The position numbers were made by a program, and so were the translations under genes. From positions 806,001 to 870,000 of the forward strand of contig NZ_JAJNOC010000002.1 in assembly GCF_021044825.1 (NCBI RefSeq): a stretch of DNA of 64,000 nt, read 5' to 3'. The notes under the pieces were generated by a model, which searched no databases, was not told where the DNA came from, and saw only the letters and a program-made list of their open reading frames with translations. Shown here piece by piece: positions 55,762 through 64,000 of the stretch; positions within the stretch are counted from its first letter, which is position 1, and every line of letters begins with the position of its first letter. The DNA comes from Massilia phyllostachyos. GTDB taxonomy: Bacteria > Pseudomonadota > Gammaproteobacteria > Burkholderiales > Burkholderiaceae_D.

Positions 55762-56906
55762 GCGGGGCCTACTCCATTGAACAGTGGGGCATTCTGCTCG
55801 AGCGCGCCGCTCGGCAGTGCTTGCGCTTTTCTAGCGGCGGCGAAATCGAGCATGCGGTCGATCGCACGCTTGGCCTGGCGGCCGATCTCCGGATCGACGT
55901 GGACCTCGTTGGCGCCCGATTCGAGCACCTCGGCCAGGTTCTTCAGACCGTTCATCGCCATCCACGGGCAGTGCGCGCAGCTCTTGCAGGTGGCGCTGTT
56001 GCCGGCGGTCGGCGCTTCGATGAAGTGCTTGCCCGGCGCGGCGGCGCGCATCTTGTGCAGGATGCCGTTGTCGGTGGCGACGATGAAGGTGGTCGCCGGC
56101 AGGTTGACGGCGGCGTTGATCAGCTGGGTGGTGGAGCCGACCACGTCGGCCTGCGCCACCACGTTGCTCGGCGACTCCGGGTGCACCAGCACCTTCGCAT
56201 CCGGGTGCTCGGTCCTCAAGAGATCGAGTTCGATGCCCTTGAATTCGTCGTGCACCAGGCAGGAACCCTGCCACAGCAGCATGTCGGCGCCGGTCTGCTT
56301 CTGGATCCAGGAACCCAGGTGACGGTCCGGGGCCCACAGGATCTTCTTGCCCTGCTCGTGCAGGTGCTTGACGATGTCCAGGCCGATCGACGAGGTCACC
56401 ATCCAGTCGGCGCGCGCTTTCACGGCGGCGGAGGTATTCGCATACACGACCACGGTGCGGTCCGGGTGCTGGTCGCAGAAGGCCGCGAACTCGTCGGCCG
56501 GACAGCCCAGGTCGAGCGAGCAGGTGGCGTCCAGGTCCGGCATCAGGATGGTTTTTTCCGGGCTCAGGATCTTGGCCGATTCGCCCATGAAGCGCACGCC
56601 GGCCACGACCAGCGTTTGCGCCGGGTGGTCACGGCCGAAGCGCGCCATCTCCAGCGAGTCGGAGACGCAGCCGCCGGTTTCCTCGGCCAGGTCCTGCAGC
56701 TCGGCGTCGACGTAGTAGTGGGCGACCAGGACGGCGTTGCGTTCCTTCAGGAGGCGCTTGATGCGTTCCTTCAGCTCGGCTTTCTCCGTGGCGCTCGGGG
56801 TGGCGGGGACGCGGGCCCAGGCTTCGGCGGTGGCCGGGTTGATGGTGCAGGCTTCGCCGACCTGGGGGCGGTCGTATTCGTAGGTTTTGATGGGTGCGGT
56901 GATCAT
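55758..56906 (-). CDS. nadA: Quinolinate synthase NadA
   Basis: 382 aa from ATG 56906. [35 protein letters not shown], the late Cys cluster [18 protein letters not shown] and [16 protein letters not shown] give the Cys ligands of the [4Fe-4S] cluster. Condenses iminoaspartate with dihydroxyacetone phosphate. A longer frame upstream runs through REP sequence and is not supported. Confidence 0.95.
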   Translation of the reverse strand: MITAPIKTYEYDRPQVGEACTINPATAEAWARVPATPSATEKAELKERIKRLLKERNAVLVAHYYVDAELQDLAEETGGCVSDSLEMARFGRDHPAQTLVVAGVRFMGESAKILSPEKTILMPDLDATCSLDLGCPADEFAAFCDQHPDRTVVVYANTSAAVKARADWMVTSSIGLDIVKHLHEQGKKILWAPDRHLGSWIQKQTGADMLLWQGSCLVHDEFKGIELDLLRTEHPDAKVLVHPESPSNVVAQADVVGSTTQLINAAVNLPATTFIVATDNGILHKMRAAAPGKHFIEAPTAGNSATCKSCAHCPWMAMNGLKNLAEVLESGANEVHVDPEIGRQAKRAIDRMLDFAAARKAQALPSGALEQNAPLFNGVGPA

Positions 56907-56945
56907 GTGGAAGGCCTCACGATGATTGTTGCCATATGAACGTCG

Positions 56946-57023
56946 CTCCCGCGCAGGCGGGAGCCCAATTTTGAAAGCGTTTCCACAATGCATGCAAAAC
57001 TTGGATTCCCGCCTGCGCGGGAA
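56946..57023. repeat. Inverted pair of REP-like palindromes
   Basis: CTCCCGCGCAGGCGGGAG (56946-56963) and TTCCCGCCTGCGCGGGAA (57006-57023), each a hairpin, with mirrored flanks (CGTCG at the outer left, CGACG at the outer right). A BIME-like pair between nadA and the ABC-F gene. Confidence 0.75.
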
Positions 57024-57039
57024 CGACGGGCCGCGGGTA

Positions 57040-58641
57040 TCAGTCGATACCCTGGCTCTTCAGGTACTCTTCGTAGTTACCCTGGAAGTCGACGATCTCG
57101 TTCTCGCGGATCTCGAGGATGCGGGTCGCCAGCGAGGACACGAATTCGCGGTCGTGGGACACGAAGATCATGGTGCCGGCGTACTTGTCGAGGGCGATGT
57201 TGAGCGACTCGATCGATTCCATGTCCATGTGGTTGGTCGGCTCGTCCAGCAGCAGCACGTTGTGACGGCCCAGCATCAGCTTACCGTACATCATGCGGCC
57301 CTTCTCGCCGCCCGACAGCACCTTGACCGACTTCTTGACCTCGTCGCCGCCGAACAGCAGGCGGCCCAGGATCGAGCGCACGGCCTGGTCGTCGTCGCCT
57401 TCCTGGGTCCAGCGGCCCATCCAGTCGGTCAGGTTCTCGCCGCTGGCGAATTCCTCGGTCGGATCCTGCGGCATGTAGCCGACGTTGGCGTTCTCGGCCC
57501 ACTTCACGCGGCCCTGGTCGGCCGCCAGGCCCGAGATGTCTTCGCCACCGATGCAGCGCAGCAGCGTGGTTTTACCAGCACCGTTGGCGCCGATGATCGC
57601 GATGCGCTCGCCCGCTTCGACCATGATCGAGAAGTTCTTGAAGAGCTGGCGGTCGTAGGCTTTCGACAGGCCCTCGGTCTCCACCGCCAGGCGGTGCAGC
57701 TTCTTCTCGCCTTCGAAGCGCACGAACGGGTAGGCGCGCGAGGACGGCTTGAATTCCTCGATCTTGATCTTGTCGATCTGCTTGGCGCGCGAGGTCGCCT
57801 GGCGCGCCTTGGATTTGTTGGCCGAGAAGCGGCGCACGAAGTCCTGCAGTTCCGCGACCTTCTCTTTCGCCTTGGCGTTGTTGGCCAGCTGCTGGTTGCG
57901 CGCCTGGGTCGAGGCCAGCATGTAGTCGTCGTAGTTGCCCGGGTAGACCTTCAGGGTGCCGTAGTCCATGTCGGCCACGTGGGTGCAGACCTGGTTCAGG
58001 AAGTGGCGATCGTGCGAGATGATGATCATCGTCGAGTTGCGCTGGTTGAGGATGTCCTCGAGCCAGCGGATCGTGTTGATGTCCAGGTTGTTGGTCGGTT
58101 CGTCGAGCAGCAGGATGTCCGGGTTCGAGAACAGGGCCTGGGCCAGCAGCACGCGCAGCTTCCAGCCCGGCGCCACGGCGCTCATCGGGCCCTGGTGCAA
58201 CTCGCTCGCGATATCGAGGCCAAGCAGCAGCTCGCCGGCGCGCGCTTCGGCCGAGTAGCCGTCGTATTCGGCGACCTTGCCCTCCAGCTCGGCGGCCTTC
58301 ATGTAGTCTTCGTCGGTCGCTTCCGGGTTGGCATAGATGGCGTCGCGCTCGGAGATGGCATTCCACAGCTCGGTGTGGCCCATCATGACGACGTCGAGCA
58401 CGCGCACGTCCTCGTAGGCGAACTGGTCCTGGCGCAGCTTGCCCAGGCGCTCGCCCGGGTCGAGGCTGACGTTGCCGGCGGACGGTTCCAGGTCGCCGCC
58501 CAGGATCTTCATGAAGGTCGACTTGCCACAACCGTTAGCGCCGATCAGGCCGTAACGGTTGCCTTCGCCGAACTTGACGGAGATATTCTCGAACAGCGGC
58601 TTGGCGCCGAATTGCATCGTGATATTGGCTGTACTGAGCAC
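57040..58641 (-). CDS. ybiT: ABC-F ATPase, YbiT type
   Basis: 533 aa from GTG 58641. Two ABC cassettes: GANGCGKST (Walker A), [14 protein letters not shown] signature, and [14 protein letters not shown] / [14 protein letters not shown], joined by the ABC-F linker. No membrane segments. N terminus [25 protein letters not shown] matches YbiT closely. ABC-F proteins act on ribosomes. Length is usual. Confidence 0.92.
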   Translation of the reverse strand: MLSTANITMQFGAKPLFENISVKFGEGNRYGLIGANGCGKSTFMKILGGDLEPSAGNVSLDPGERLGKLRQDQFAYEDVRVLDVVMMGHTELWNAISERDAIYANPEATDEDYMKAAELEGKVAEYDGYSAEARAGELLLGLDIASELHQGPMSAVAPGWKLRVLLAQALFSNPDILLLDEPTNNLDINTIRWLEDILNQRNSTMIIISHDRHFLNQVCTHVADMDYGTLKVYPGNYDDYMLASTQARNQQLANNAKAKEKVAELQDFVRRFSANKSKARQATSRAKQIDKIKIEEFKPSSRAYPFVRFEGEKKLHRLAVETEGLSKAYDRQLFKNFSIMVEAGERIAIIGANGAGKTTLLRCIGGEDISGLAADQGRVKWAENANVGYMPQDPTEEFASGENLTDWMGRWTQEGDDDQAVRSILGRLLFGGDEVKKSVKVLSGGEKGRMMYGKLMLGRHNVLLLDEPTNHMDMESIESLNIALDKYAGTMIFVSHDREFVSSLATRILEIRENEIVDFQGNYEEYLKSQGID

Positions 58642-58748
58642 TGTGTAAACCCTAAAGCGTGGATGTTGGTATAACCGCGCATTTTACCACTGTGGGCAGG
58701 ATGGCGGGACAGCGGCTCAGGCGCAGCGGCCCGCGGCGGGTTTGAGGC

Positions 58749-59672
58749 TTACTGCATGGCCCGGCGCAGGGTCGGGTAATCCGACAGCAGCAGGCTGAAG
58801 CCCTCCTCGTTCGATTCCAGCTGGCCCTGGGCGCCGAAGGGAATCGTGACCCGCCTGGGGCCGTGGCCGAAGGTAAGTCCGGTGAGGACCGGCACCGGCA
58901 GGGTCTCGCGCAGGTGGGCGACCATGGCGTCGAAGTCGTAGCCATTGTCGTTCTTGCCCAGGGTGTAGCCGGAAAAGTCGCCCAGCAGGACGGCGCGCTG
59001 GCGCGCCAAGACGCCGGCCTGGTGCAGCTGCAGCAGCAGGCGCTCGATCCGGTAGGGGTGTTCGGCGATGTCTTCCAGGTAGAGGATGCCGCCGTCGACC
59101 TGCGGGAAGTACGGCGTGCCGAGCAGCGAGACGACCATCGCCAGGTTGCCGCCCCAGACCCTGCCCTGCACCGAAACGCGCGGGTTGCCGGGCGCGCACT
59201 CGGCGATGGTATGGGTCGGACCGGCCAGGCAGTGCCAGAATTGATCGAGCGTGAATGGCACCGGCTCGCGGGCGCCGAAATCGCCGGCCGCCATCGGCCC
59301 GGCGTAGCTGAGCGCACCGGTGCGGGCGAACAAGCCCATGTGGATGGCCGTGATGTCGGAAAAGCCGACGACCAGCTTGCCGCTGGCCGCGATGGCCTCG
59401 AAATCGAGGTGCGGCATCAGGCGCGTCACGCCGTAGCCGCCGCGCAGCGCCATGACGATCTGCACGTCGGGATCGGCAATCGCCGCGTCCAGCTGGGCCA
59501 GGCGGCCGGCGTCGGTGCCGCCGAAGCGCTGGTGGATGGCGTTGTGGTCGTAGTAGTTGCGCACCAGGCAGCCCTGGGCTTCGAGGCGGGAAACGGCGCG
59601 GTCGACCGCGCAGGGGTCGAGCGCCTGGCCGGCCGGGGCCACGATGGCGATGCCGATTTGTTGGGTGATCAC
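58749..59672 (-). CDS. ldcA: LD-carboxypeptidase (S66)
   Basis: 307 aa from GTG 59672. S66 motifs IAIVAPAG, the catalytic Ser in GFSDITAIH (near 115), and LEDIAEHPYRIERLL with the Glu and His of the triad late in the chain. Trims D-alanine from muropeptide tetrapeptides in peptidoglycan recycling. Starts 10 bases after the preceding gene's stop. Confidence 0.88.
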   Translation of the reverse strand: MITQQIGIAIVAPAGQALDPCAVDRAVSRLEAQGCLVRNYYDHNAIHQRFGGTDAGRLAQLDAAIADPDVQIVMALRGGYGVTRLMPHLDFEAIAASGKLVVGFSDITAIHMGLFARTGALSYAGPMAAGDFGAREPVPFTLDQFWHCLAGPTHTIAECAPGNPRVSVQGRVWGGNLAMVVSLLGTPYFPQVDGGILYLEDIAEHPYRIERLLLQLHQAGVLARQRAVLLGDFSGYTLGKNDNGYDFDAMVAHLRETLPVPVLTGLTFGHGPRRVTIPFGAQGQLESNEEGFSLLLSDYPTLRRAMQ

Positions 59673-59682
59673 TGTTTGAGGC

Positions 59683-60609
59683 TTATTGTTTGACGAATAA
59701 GCGGGGTGTTGAGTCCGGCAACATCTTACCTCTGGCATGGGCGTCGATCAAGGCGAGGAGCCGCTCGGCCAGCTGCGGCGGCAAATCGTGGCCCATGCCT
59801 TCGATGACTTCCAGCCGGGCGTCGGGGATGCGGCTGGCCGTGTCTTCGCCGCAAGCGAGCGGCACCAGCGGATCGTTGGCGCCGTGAATCACCAGTGCGG
59901 GCGCGGTGATGGTGCGTAGCAGCGCGCAACGGTCGCCCGAGGCGGCGATCGCCATCATCTGGCGCGCCACGCCGGAGGGGCAATAGCTGCGGCGCACGGA
60001 ACGGGCGACCCGCTTGCGCAGCAGGCGTTCCGGGGTCGGGTAGGAGGGGCTGCCGATGGCGCGCATGACTTCCACGCCCAGGTCGATGATGCTGTCGATA
60101 TTGCTGGGGTCCCGGGCGCGCCGCATCAGGAGCTTGCGGATCTTCTTTTCCGGCCCGGGCAGGCCGCGCCGGCAGGAGCTCGACATGATCGAGGTCAGGC
60201 TGAGGATGCGCTGCGGATACCGGGCCGCCAGGATCTGGGCGATCATGCCGCCCATCGAGACCCCGACCACGTGGGCGCGGGCGACGCCCAAGGCCGACAG
60301 CACGCCGATCGCGTCTTCGGCCATGTCGTCGAGGCCGTAGGCGGCGCGCAGCGGCCAGCCGAGTTTGGATTTGATCCAGGCCAGAGGCAGGTTGGGCACG
60401 CCGGCCTGCTCGAATTTGGTGGACAGGCCGCTGTCGCGGTTGTCGAAGCGGATCACGTAGAAGCCGAGTTCGACCAGCCCTTCGACGAATTCGTCGGGCC
60501 AGGCTGTCAACTGCATCCCAAGGCCATGTACCAGCAGCAACGGGACGGACTTGGGGTCGCCCAAGGTGTCGAAGGCAATGCGGATTCCGTTAGCGTTCAG
60601 CGTAGGCAT
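59683..60609 (-). CDS. Alpha/beta hydrolase
   Basis: 308 aa from ATG 60609. Oxyanion segment LLLVHGLGMQLTAWP, nucleophile elbow GVSMGGMIAQ with Ser, Asp in VIHGANDPLVPL, and His in EGMGHDLPP. Substrate unknown. It may share a transcript with the LD-carboxypeptidase gene. Confidence 0.87.
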   Translation of the reverse strand: MPTLNANGIRIAFDTLGDPKSVPLLLVHGLGMQLTAWPDEFVEGLVELGFYVIRFDNRDSGLSTKFEQAGVPNLPLAWIKSKLGWPLRAAYGLDDMAEDAIGVLSALGVARAHVVGVSMGGMIAQILAARYPQRILSLTSIMSSSCRRGLPGPEKKIRKLLMRRARDPSNIDSIIDLGVEVMRAIGSPSYPTPERLLRKRVARSVRRSYCPSGVARQMMAIAASGDRCALLRTITAPALVIHGANDPLVPLACGEDTASRIPDARLEVIEGMGHDLPPQLAERLLALIDAHARGKMLPDSTPRLFVKQ

Positions 60610-60709
60610 GGGATCGGGGCGACTGGTTCGGTGCGCTCCAGGCGAGACGCGAAACCAGCATACCACTTTCGCCAGGGCGGGGGCGCTCGGGCGCGCGCCC
60701 GGCCCGGAT

Positions 60710-61685
<976 letters not shown>

Positions 61686-61692
61686 CTGAAGC

Positions 61693-62328
61693 TTAAGGGA
61701 TTTGAAGGAGTTTGTGGGTCTGGAGGCTGAGCTTCCATTTGGGGTTGCGGCGGCAGGTCTCGATCGCCAGCTGGGTGTTGCGCGCGGCGAGCGGGCCGTC
61801 CATCGGCTGCACGTAGAAGTTCTCGAAGTCCAGGTGCTCGTAGGCGGACAGGTCCTGGCCCAGCTGCGGGATCACGACCTTGATCTCGTTGCCCTTCGCG
61901 ACCACCAGCTGGGAGCCCATTTTCGGGCTGACGCAGATCCAGTCGACGCCTTCCGGCACCGGCAGGGTGCCGTTGGTCTCGATCGCAATCGTGAAGCCGT
62001 GCGCATGCATGGCGTCGATCAGCGCACGGTCGAGCTGGAGCAGAGGCTCGCCCCCGGTGAACACGACATACTTGCTGGCGGCATGGCTTGCCGGCCACAG
62101 GCTGTCGATCTCGCGCGCCAGGCTCCCGGCGTCGCGGAACTTGCCGCCGCGCTCGCCGTCGGTGCCGACGAAATCGGTGTCGCAGAAGGTGCAGACGGCG
62201 CTGGCGCGGTCGCTTTCCCTGCCGGTCCACAGATTGCAGCCGGAAAAGCGGCAGAACACGGCCGGGCGCCCCGCATGGGCGCCTTCGCCCTGCAGGGTAT
62301 AGAAGATCTCTTTGATGCTGTAAGTCAC
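61693..62328 (-). CDS. queE: 7-carboxy-7-deazaguanine synthase QueE
   Basis: 211 aa radical-SAM enzyme. Cluster Cys follow the CX14CX2C spacing (C in FSGCNLW, then VCTFCD), the Burkholderia-type variant and not CX3CX2C. FTGGEPLLQLD and ETNGTLPVPEG follow. Forms the deazaguanine core for queuosine. First gene of the queE-queD-tadA unit. Confidence 0.93.
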   Translation of the reverse strand: MTYSIKEIFYTLQGEGAHAGRPAVFCRFSGCNLWTGRESDRASAVCTFCDTDFVGTDGERGGKFRDAGSLAREIDSLWPASHAASKYVVFTGGEPLLQLDRALIDAMHAHGFTIAIETNGTLPVPEGVDWICVSPKMGSQLVVAKGNEIKVVIPQLGQDLSAYEHLDFENFYVQPMDGPLAARNTQLAIETCRRNPKWKLSLQTHKLLQIP

Positions 62329-62473
62329 GTTAAACCTCTCGTCAACCTTCCATTATAGCGCTCCCCGGGCCGTCCGTGGGATAGGCGTCATGCGTTGAGG
62401 ATAAGCAATATTCCCTACAGTACACGGGTGTACCTTCGTACGGAATGTTCCTAACGCTAGTAAGAAGGACACC

Positions 62474-63415
62474 ATGAACAAATACAGCTCATTCCTAGGC
62501 CGAATTGGCGTCGCGCTTTTCGCGGTCCTCGCTTTGCCGGCCCATGCCGTCATACCGGCGCCGATGTCCCTGCCCTTCGCTTCGCCGGAACTGCTGGGCG
62601 CGGCGCTGCTGACGCTGGCCGCGGCCGGCGTGGCGCTGCTGCAGGGCCGGCGCATGCGAACGGTGGAAGAGCGCAGCGAAGCCCTCGAAGAGCAGCTGGC
62701 CACGGAGAAGCAGGCCCATGCGCAGGCCGCCGAGGCGCTGGCCGGCAGCCATGAGGTGCTGTGCCGCCTGGTGCGCCAGCAGGAAGGCGTACGCGACATC
62801 GAGCGGACCCGCATCGCGCGCGCCCTGCACGACGAGCTCGGCCAGCGGCTGCTCTCGCTGCGCGCCGAGTTGTCGCTGCAGCAAGTGGCGGCGCGCAGCG
62901 CCTCCCCGGCCAATCACGAACGCCTGGGCGGCACGATCGCCAACCTGGACGCCGCGATCCGCTCGGTGCGCGCGATCGTTTCCGGCATGCGCCCGATCGC
63001 CCCGGGCCTGAGCCTGCGCCAGGCACTCGAGCGTCACCTGACCGAGTTCGCCCGCCTCCACGGGCTCGACTACCGTCTCGACCTGGGCGTCGAGGGGAAC
63101 GCGGGCGGCGTCCGGGCGCGCGACCTGGACGCGGTGCTGTTCCGCGCCTTGCAGGAGGCACTGTCGAACGTCGCCTGCCACGCCCAGGCCAGCGCGGTGC
63201 GCGTGACCCTGGTCGAGACCGCAGGCGAAGTCACCCTCACGGTCGAGGATGACGGCGTCGGCCCGGCGCAACCGGTGCGCCACGGCCATGGCCTGGAGGG
63301 AATGCAGCAGCGCGCCACCGCCTGCGGCGGCACGGTCCGGCTCTCGGCGGGACGGCGCGGCGGCGCCGTGGTCCGGGTGTCGCTTCCTACTCACCCCGAG
63401 GCTGCGCCGGCCTAG
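62474..63415 (+). CDS. Sensor histidine kinase, HisKA_3 (NarL) type
   Basis: 313 aa. A membrane anchor near the N terminus (LFAVLALPAHAV... LLGAALLTLAAAGVALLQG), a short coiled-coil linker, H box IERTRIARALHDELGQRLLSL, then HATPase with ALQEALSNVACHAQ, VEDDGVG and GHGLEGMQQRA. No periplasmic sensor domain. Its response regulator is not in the window. Confidence 0.9.
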   Translation: MNKYSSFLGRIGVALFAVLALPAHAVIPAPMSLPFASPELLGAALLTLAAAGVALLQGRRMRTVEERSEALEEQLATEKQAHAQAAEALAGSHEVLCRLVRQQEGVRDIERTRIARALHDELGQRLLSLRAELSLQQVAARSASPANHERLGGTIANLDAAIRSVRAIVSGMRPIAPGLSLRQALERHLTEFARLHGLDYRLDLGVEGNAGGVRARDLDAVLFRALQEALSNVACHAQASAVRVTLVETAGEVTLTVEDDGVGPAQPVRHGHGLEGMQQRATACGGTVRLSAGRRGGAVVRVSLPTHPEAAPA

Positions 63416-63551
63416 TCCGGGCCCCGACCCGGCAAAATCGTTGCCGAAAAGAAGGCTTGCTCAAAATCAATAAGTCCGTGTCTGCGCGGTAGCAGAATCC
63501 ATTCCTGTTGGCGGCCAATTCGGCGGCCGGACCGGAATGCAGAGGACGAAC

Positions 63552-64000
63552 ATGCTCAAGACAGCAAGCCACAGCGCCGCCAGCGGCGTGCCCGCCCATG
63601 CCGCCCAACATGCCCTGATCGGCGACGGCGCCTTTGTCGGGCAGCTGATGGAATCGCTGTCGATCCCTGTCTTCGTGCTCGACCGCGACGCCCGCGTCAT
63701 GATCTGGAACCGCGCCTGCGAGCAGCTCACCGGCGTGCCGGCCAGCGAGATCATCGGCACCGGCGAGCACTGGCGCAGCTTCTACGAGCACCGCCGCCCC
63801 ACCCTGGCCGACCTGGTCCTGCAGAACCGCACCGAGGACGTGCGCCAGATCATGCCGCGCACCGCCCAGCCGGGCTCGTCCACCGGACTGTGCCTGGAAA
63901 GCTGGTTCGACATGCCGCGCGCCGGCCGGCGTCGCTACCTGGCGGCGGACGCCACGCCGATCTACGATGCGCACGGCAACCTGTCGGCCGTGGTCGAGAC
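63552..64000 (+). CDS. PAS-domain signalling protein, 3' end cut by window
   Basis: Open from ATG 63552 to the window edge (149 codons plus 2 bases). A PAS domain covers residues 30-149: LMESLSIPVFVLDRDARVMIWNRACEQLTGVPASEIIGTGEHWRSFYE... RYLAADATPIYDAHGNLSAVVE. Output domain (kinase, GGDEF or other) lies beyond the window. Confidence 0.82.
   Translation, partial: MLKTASHSAASGVPAHAAQHALIGDGAFVGQLMESLSIPVFVLDRDARVMIWNRACEQLTGVPASEIIGTGEHWRSFYEHRRPTLADLVLQNRTEDVRQIMPRTAQPGSSTGLCLESWFDMPRAGRRRYLAADATPIYDAHGNLSAVVE

Overview
The window is chromosomal-looking, high-GC DNA from a betaproteobacterium, most likely Oxalobacteraceae (Massilia/Duganella/Telluria type). This rests on protein style: a YbiT-type ABC-F protein, a QueE with the CX14CX2C cysteine spacing known from Burkholderia, an Oar-like TonB receptor and LexA/CueR sites of the proteobacterial type. 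It is inference, not a database match. Three regions can be seen.

Region 1 (1-20.9 kb) is a large copper-resistance island. A plus-strand block (periplasmic multicopper oxidase CopA, CopB, a cysteine-rich four-helix copper-storage-like protein, a double RTX protein) converges on a nine-gene minus-strand operon: two small His/Cys-rich exported proteins, a TolC-family lipoprotein, a Tat multicopper oxidase, DUF411, a CusF-like protein, CopC, CopD and an NTF2-like protein. Next come a CopZ-like chaperone, CueR and a CopA-type Cu(I) ATPase. The chaperone and the ATPase each have a CueR-type promoter with a 19-bp spacer. Two DUF305 proteins, an ISC-like ferredoxin and a second copper ATPase (YHS plus metal-binding N terminus) follow. 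About 1.1 kb (16.6-17.75 kb) holds no gene I can name.

Region 2 (20.9-41.4 kb) is accessory DNA. An IetAS-type AAA ATPase/subtilisin pair (a known anti-phage and plasmid-maintenance family) has its protease gene split by a 14,267-bp Tn3-family transposon. The transposon has 38-bp terminal inverted repeats with one mismatch and a 5-bp duplication AGGTA on both sides. Removing the transposon and one AGGTA rejoins a 738-codon protease frame exactly at the catalytic His motif. The transposon has tnpA, a coiled-coil TnpT-like protein and a divergent TnpS-like tyrosine recombinase (Tn4651-like layout). Its cargo looks like a sulfite-tolerance set: SorA/SorB-like sulfite dehydrogenase, a YVTN beta-propeller, DUF305, an ECF sigma/anti-sigma pair, a NTF2-like protein, a LysR regulator and a divergent YeiH sulfate-exporter-family protein. 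A decayed second tnpA tail lies at the right end. Beyond the defense pair are a KfrA-like protein, an HNH-like protein, a tiny ORF and a symmetric array of TTTAGGTAC repeats around a hairpin.

Region 3 (41.5-64 kb) is mostly ordinary chromosome: an Oar-like TonB receptor, PP2C phosphatase, a polytopic membrane protein, a tyrosine recombinase with a near-consensus LexA box in front of it, a PPOX stress protein, NadB, a DMT exporter, a sirtuin, a truncated alpha/beta hydrolase with REP palindromes, the nadA-nadC operon, YbiT, an LD-carboxypeptidase, an alpha/beta hydrolase, TadA, QueD, QueE, a NarL-type histidine kinase and the start of a PAS protein cut by the window edge.
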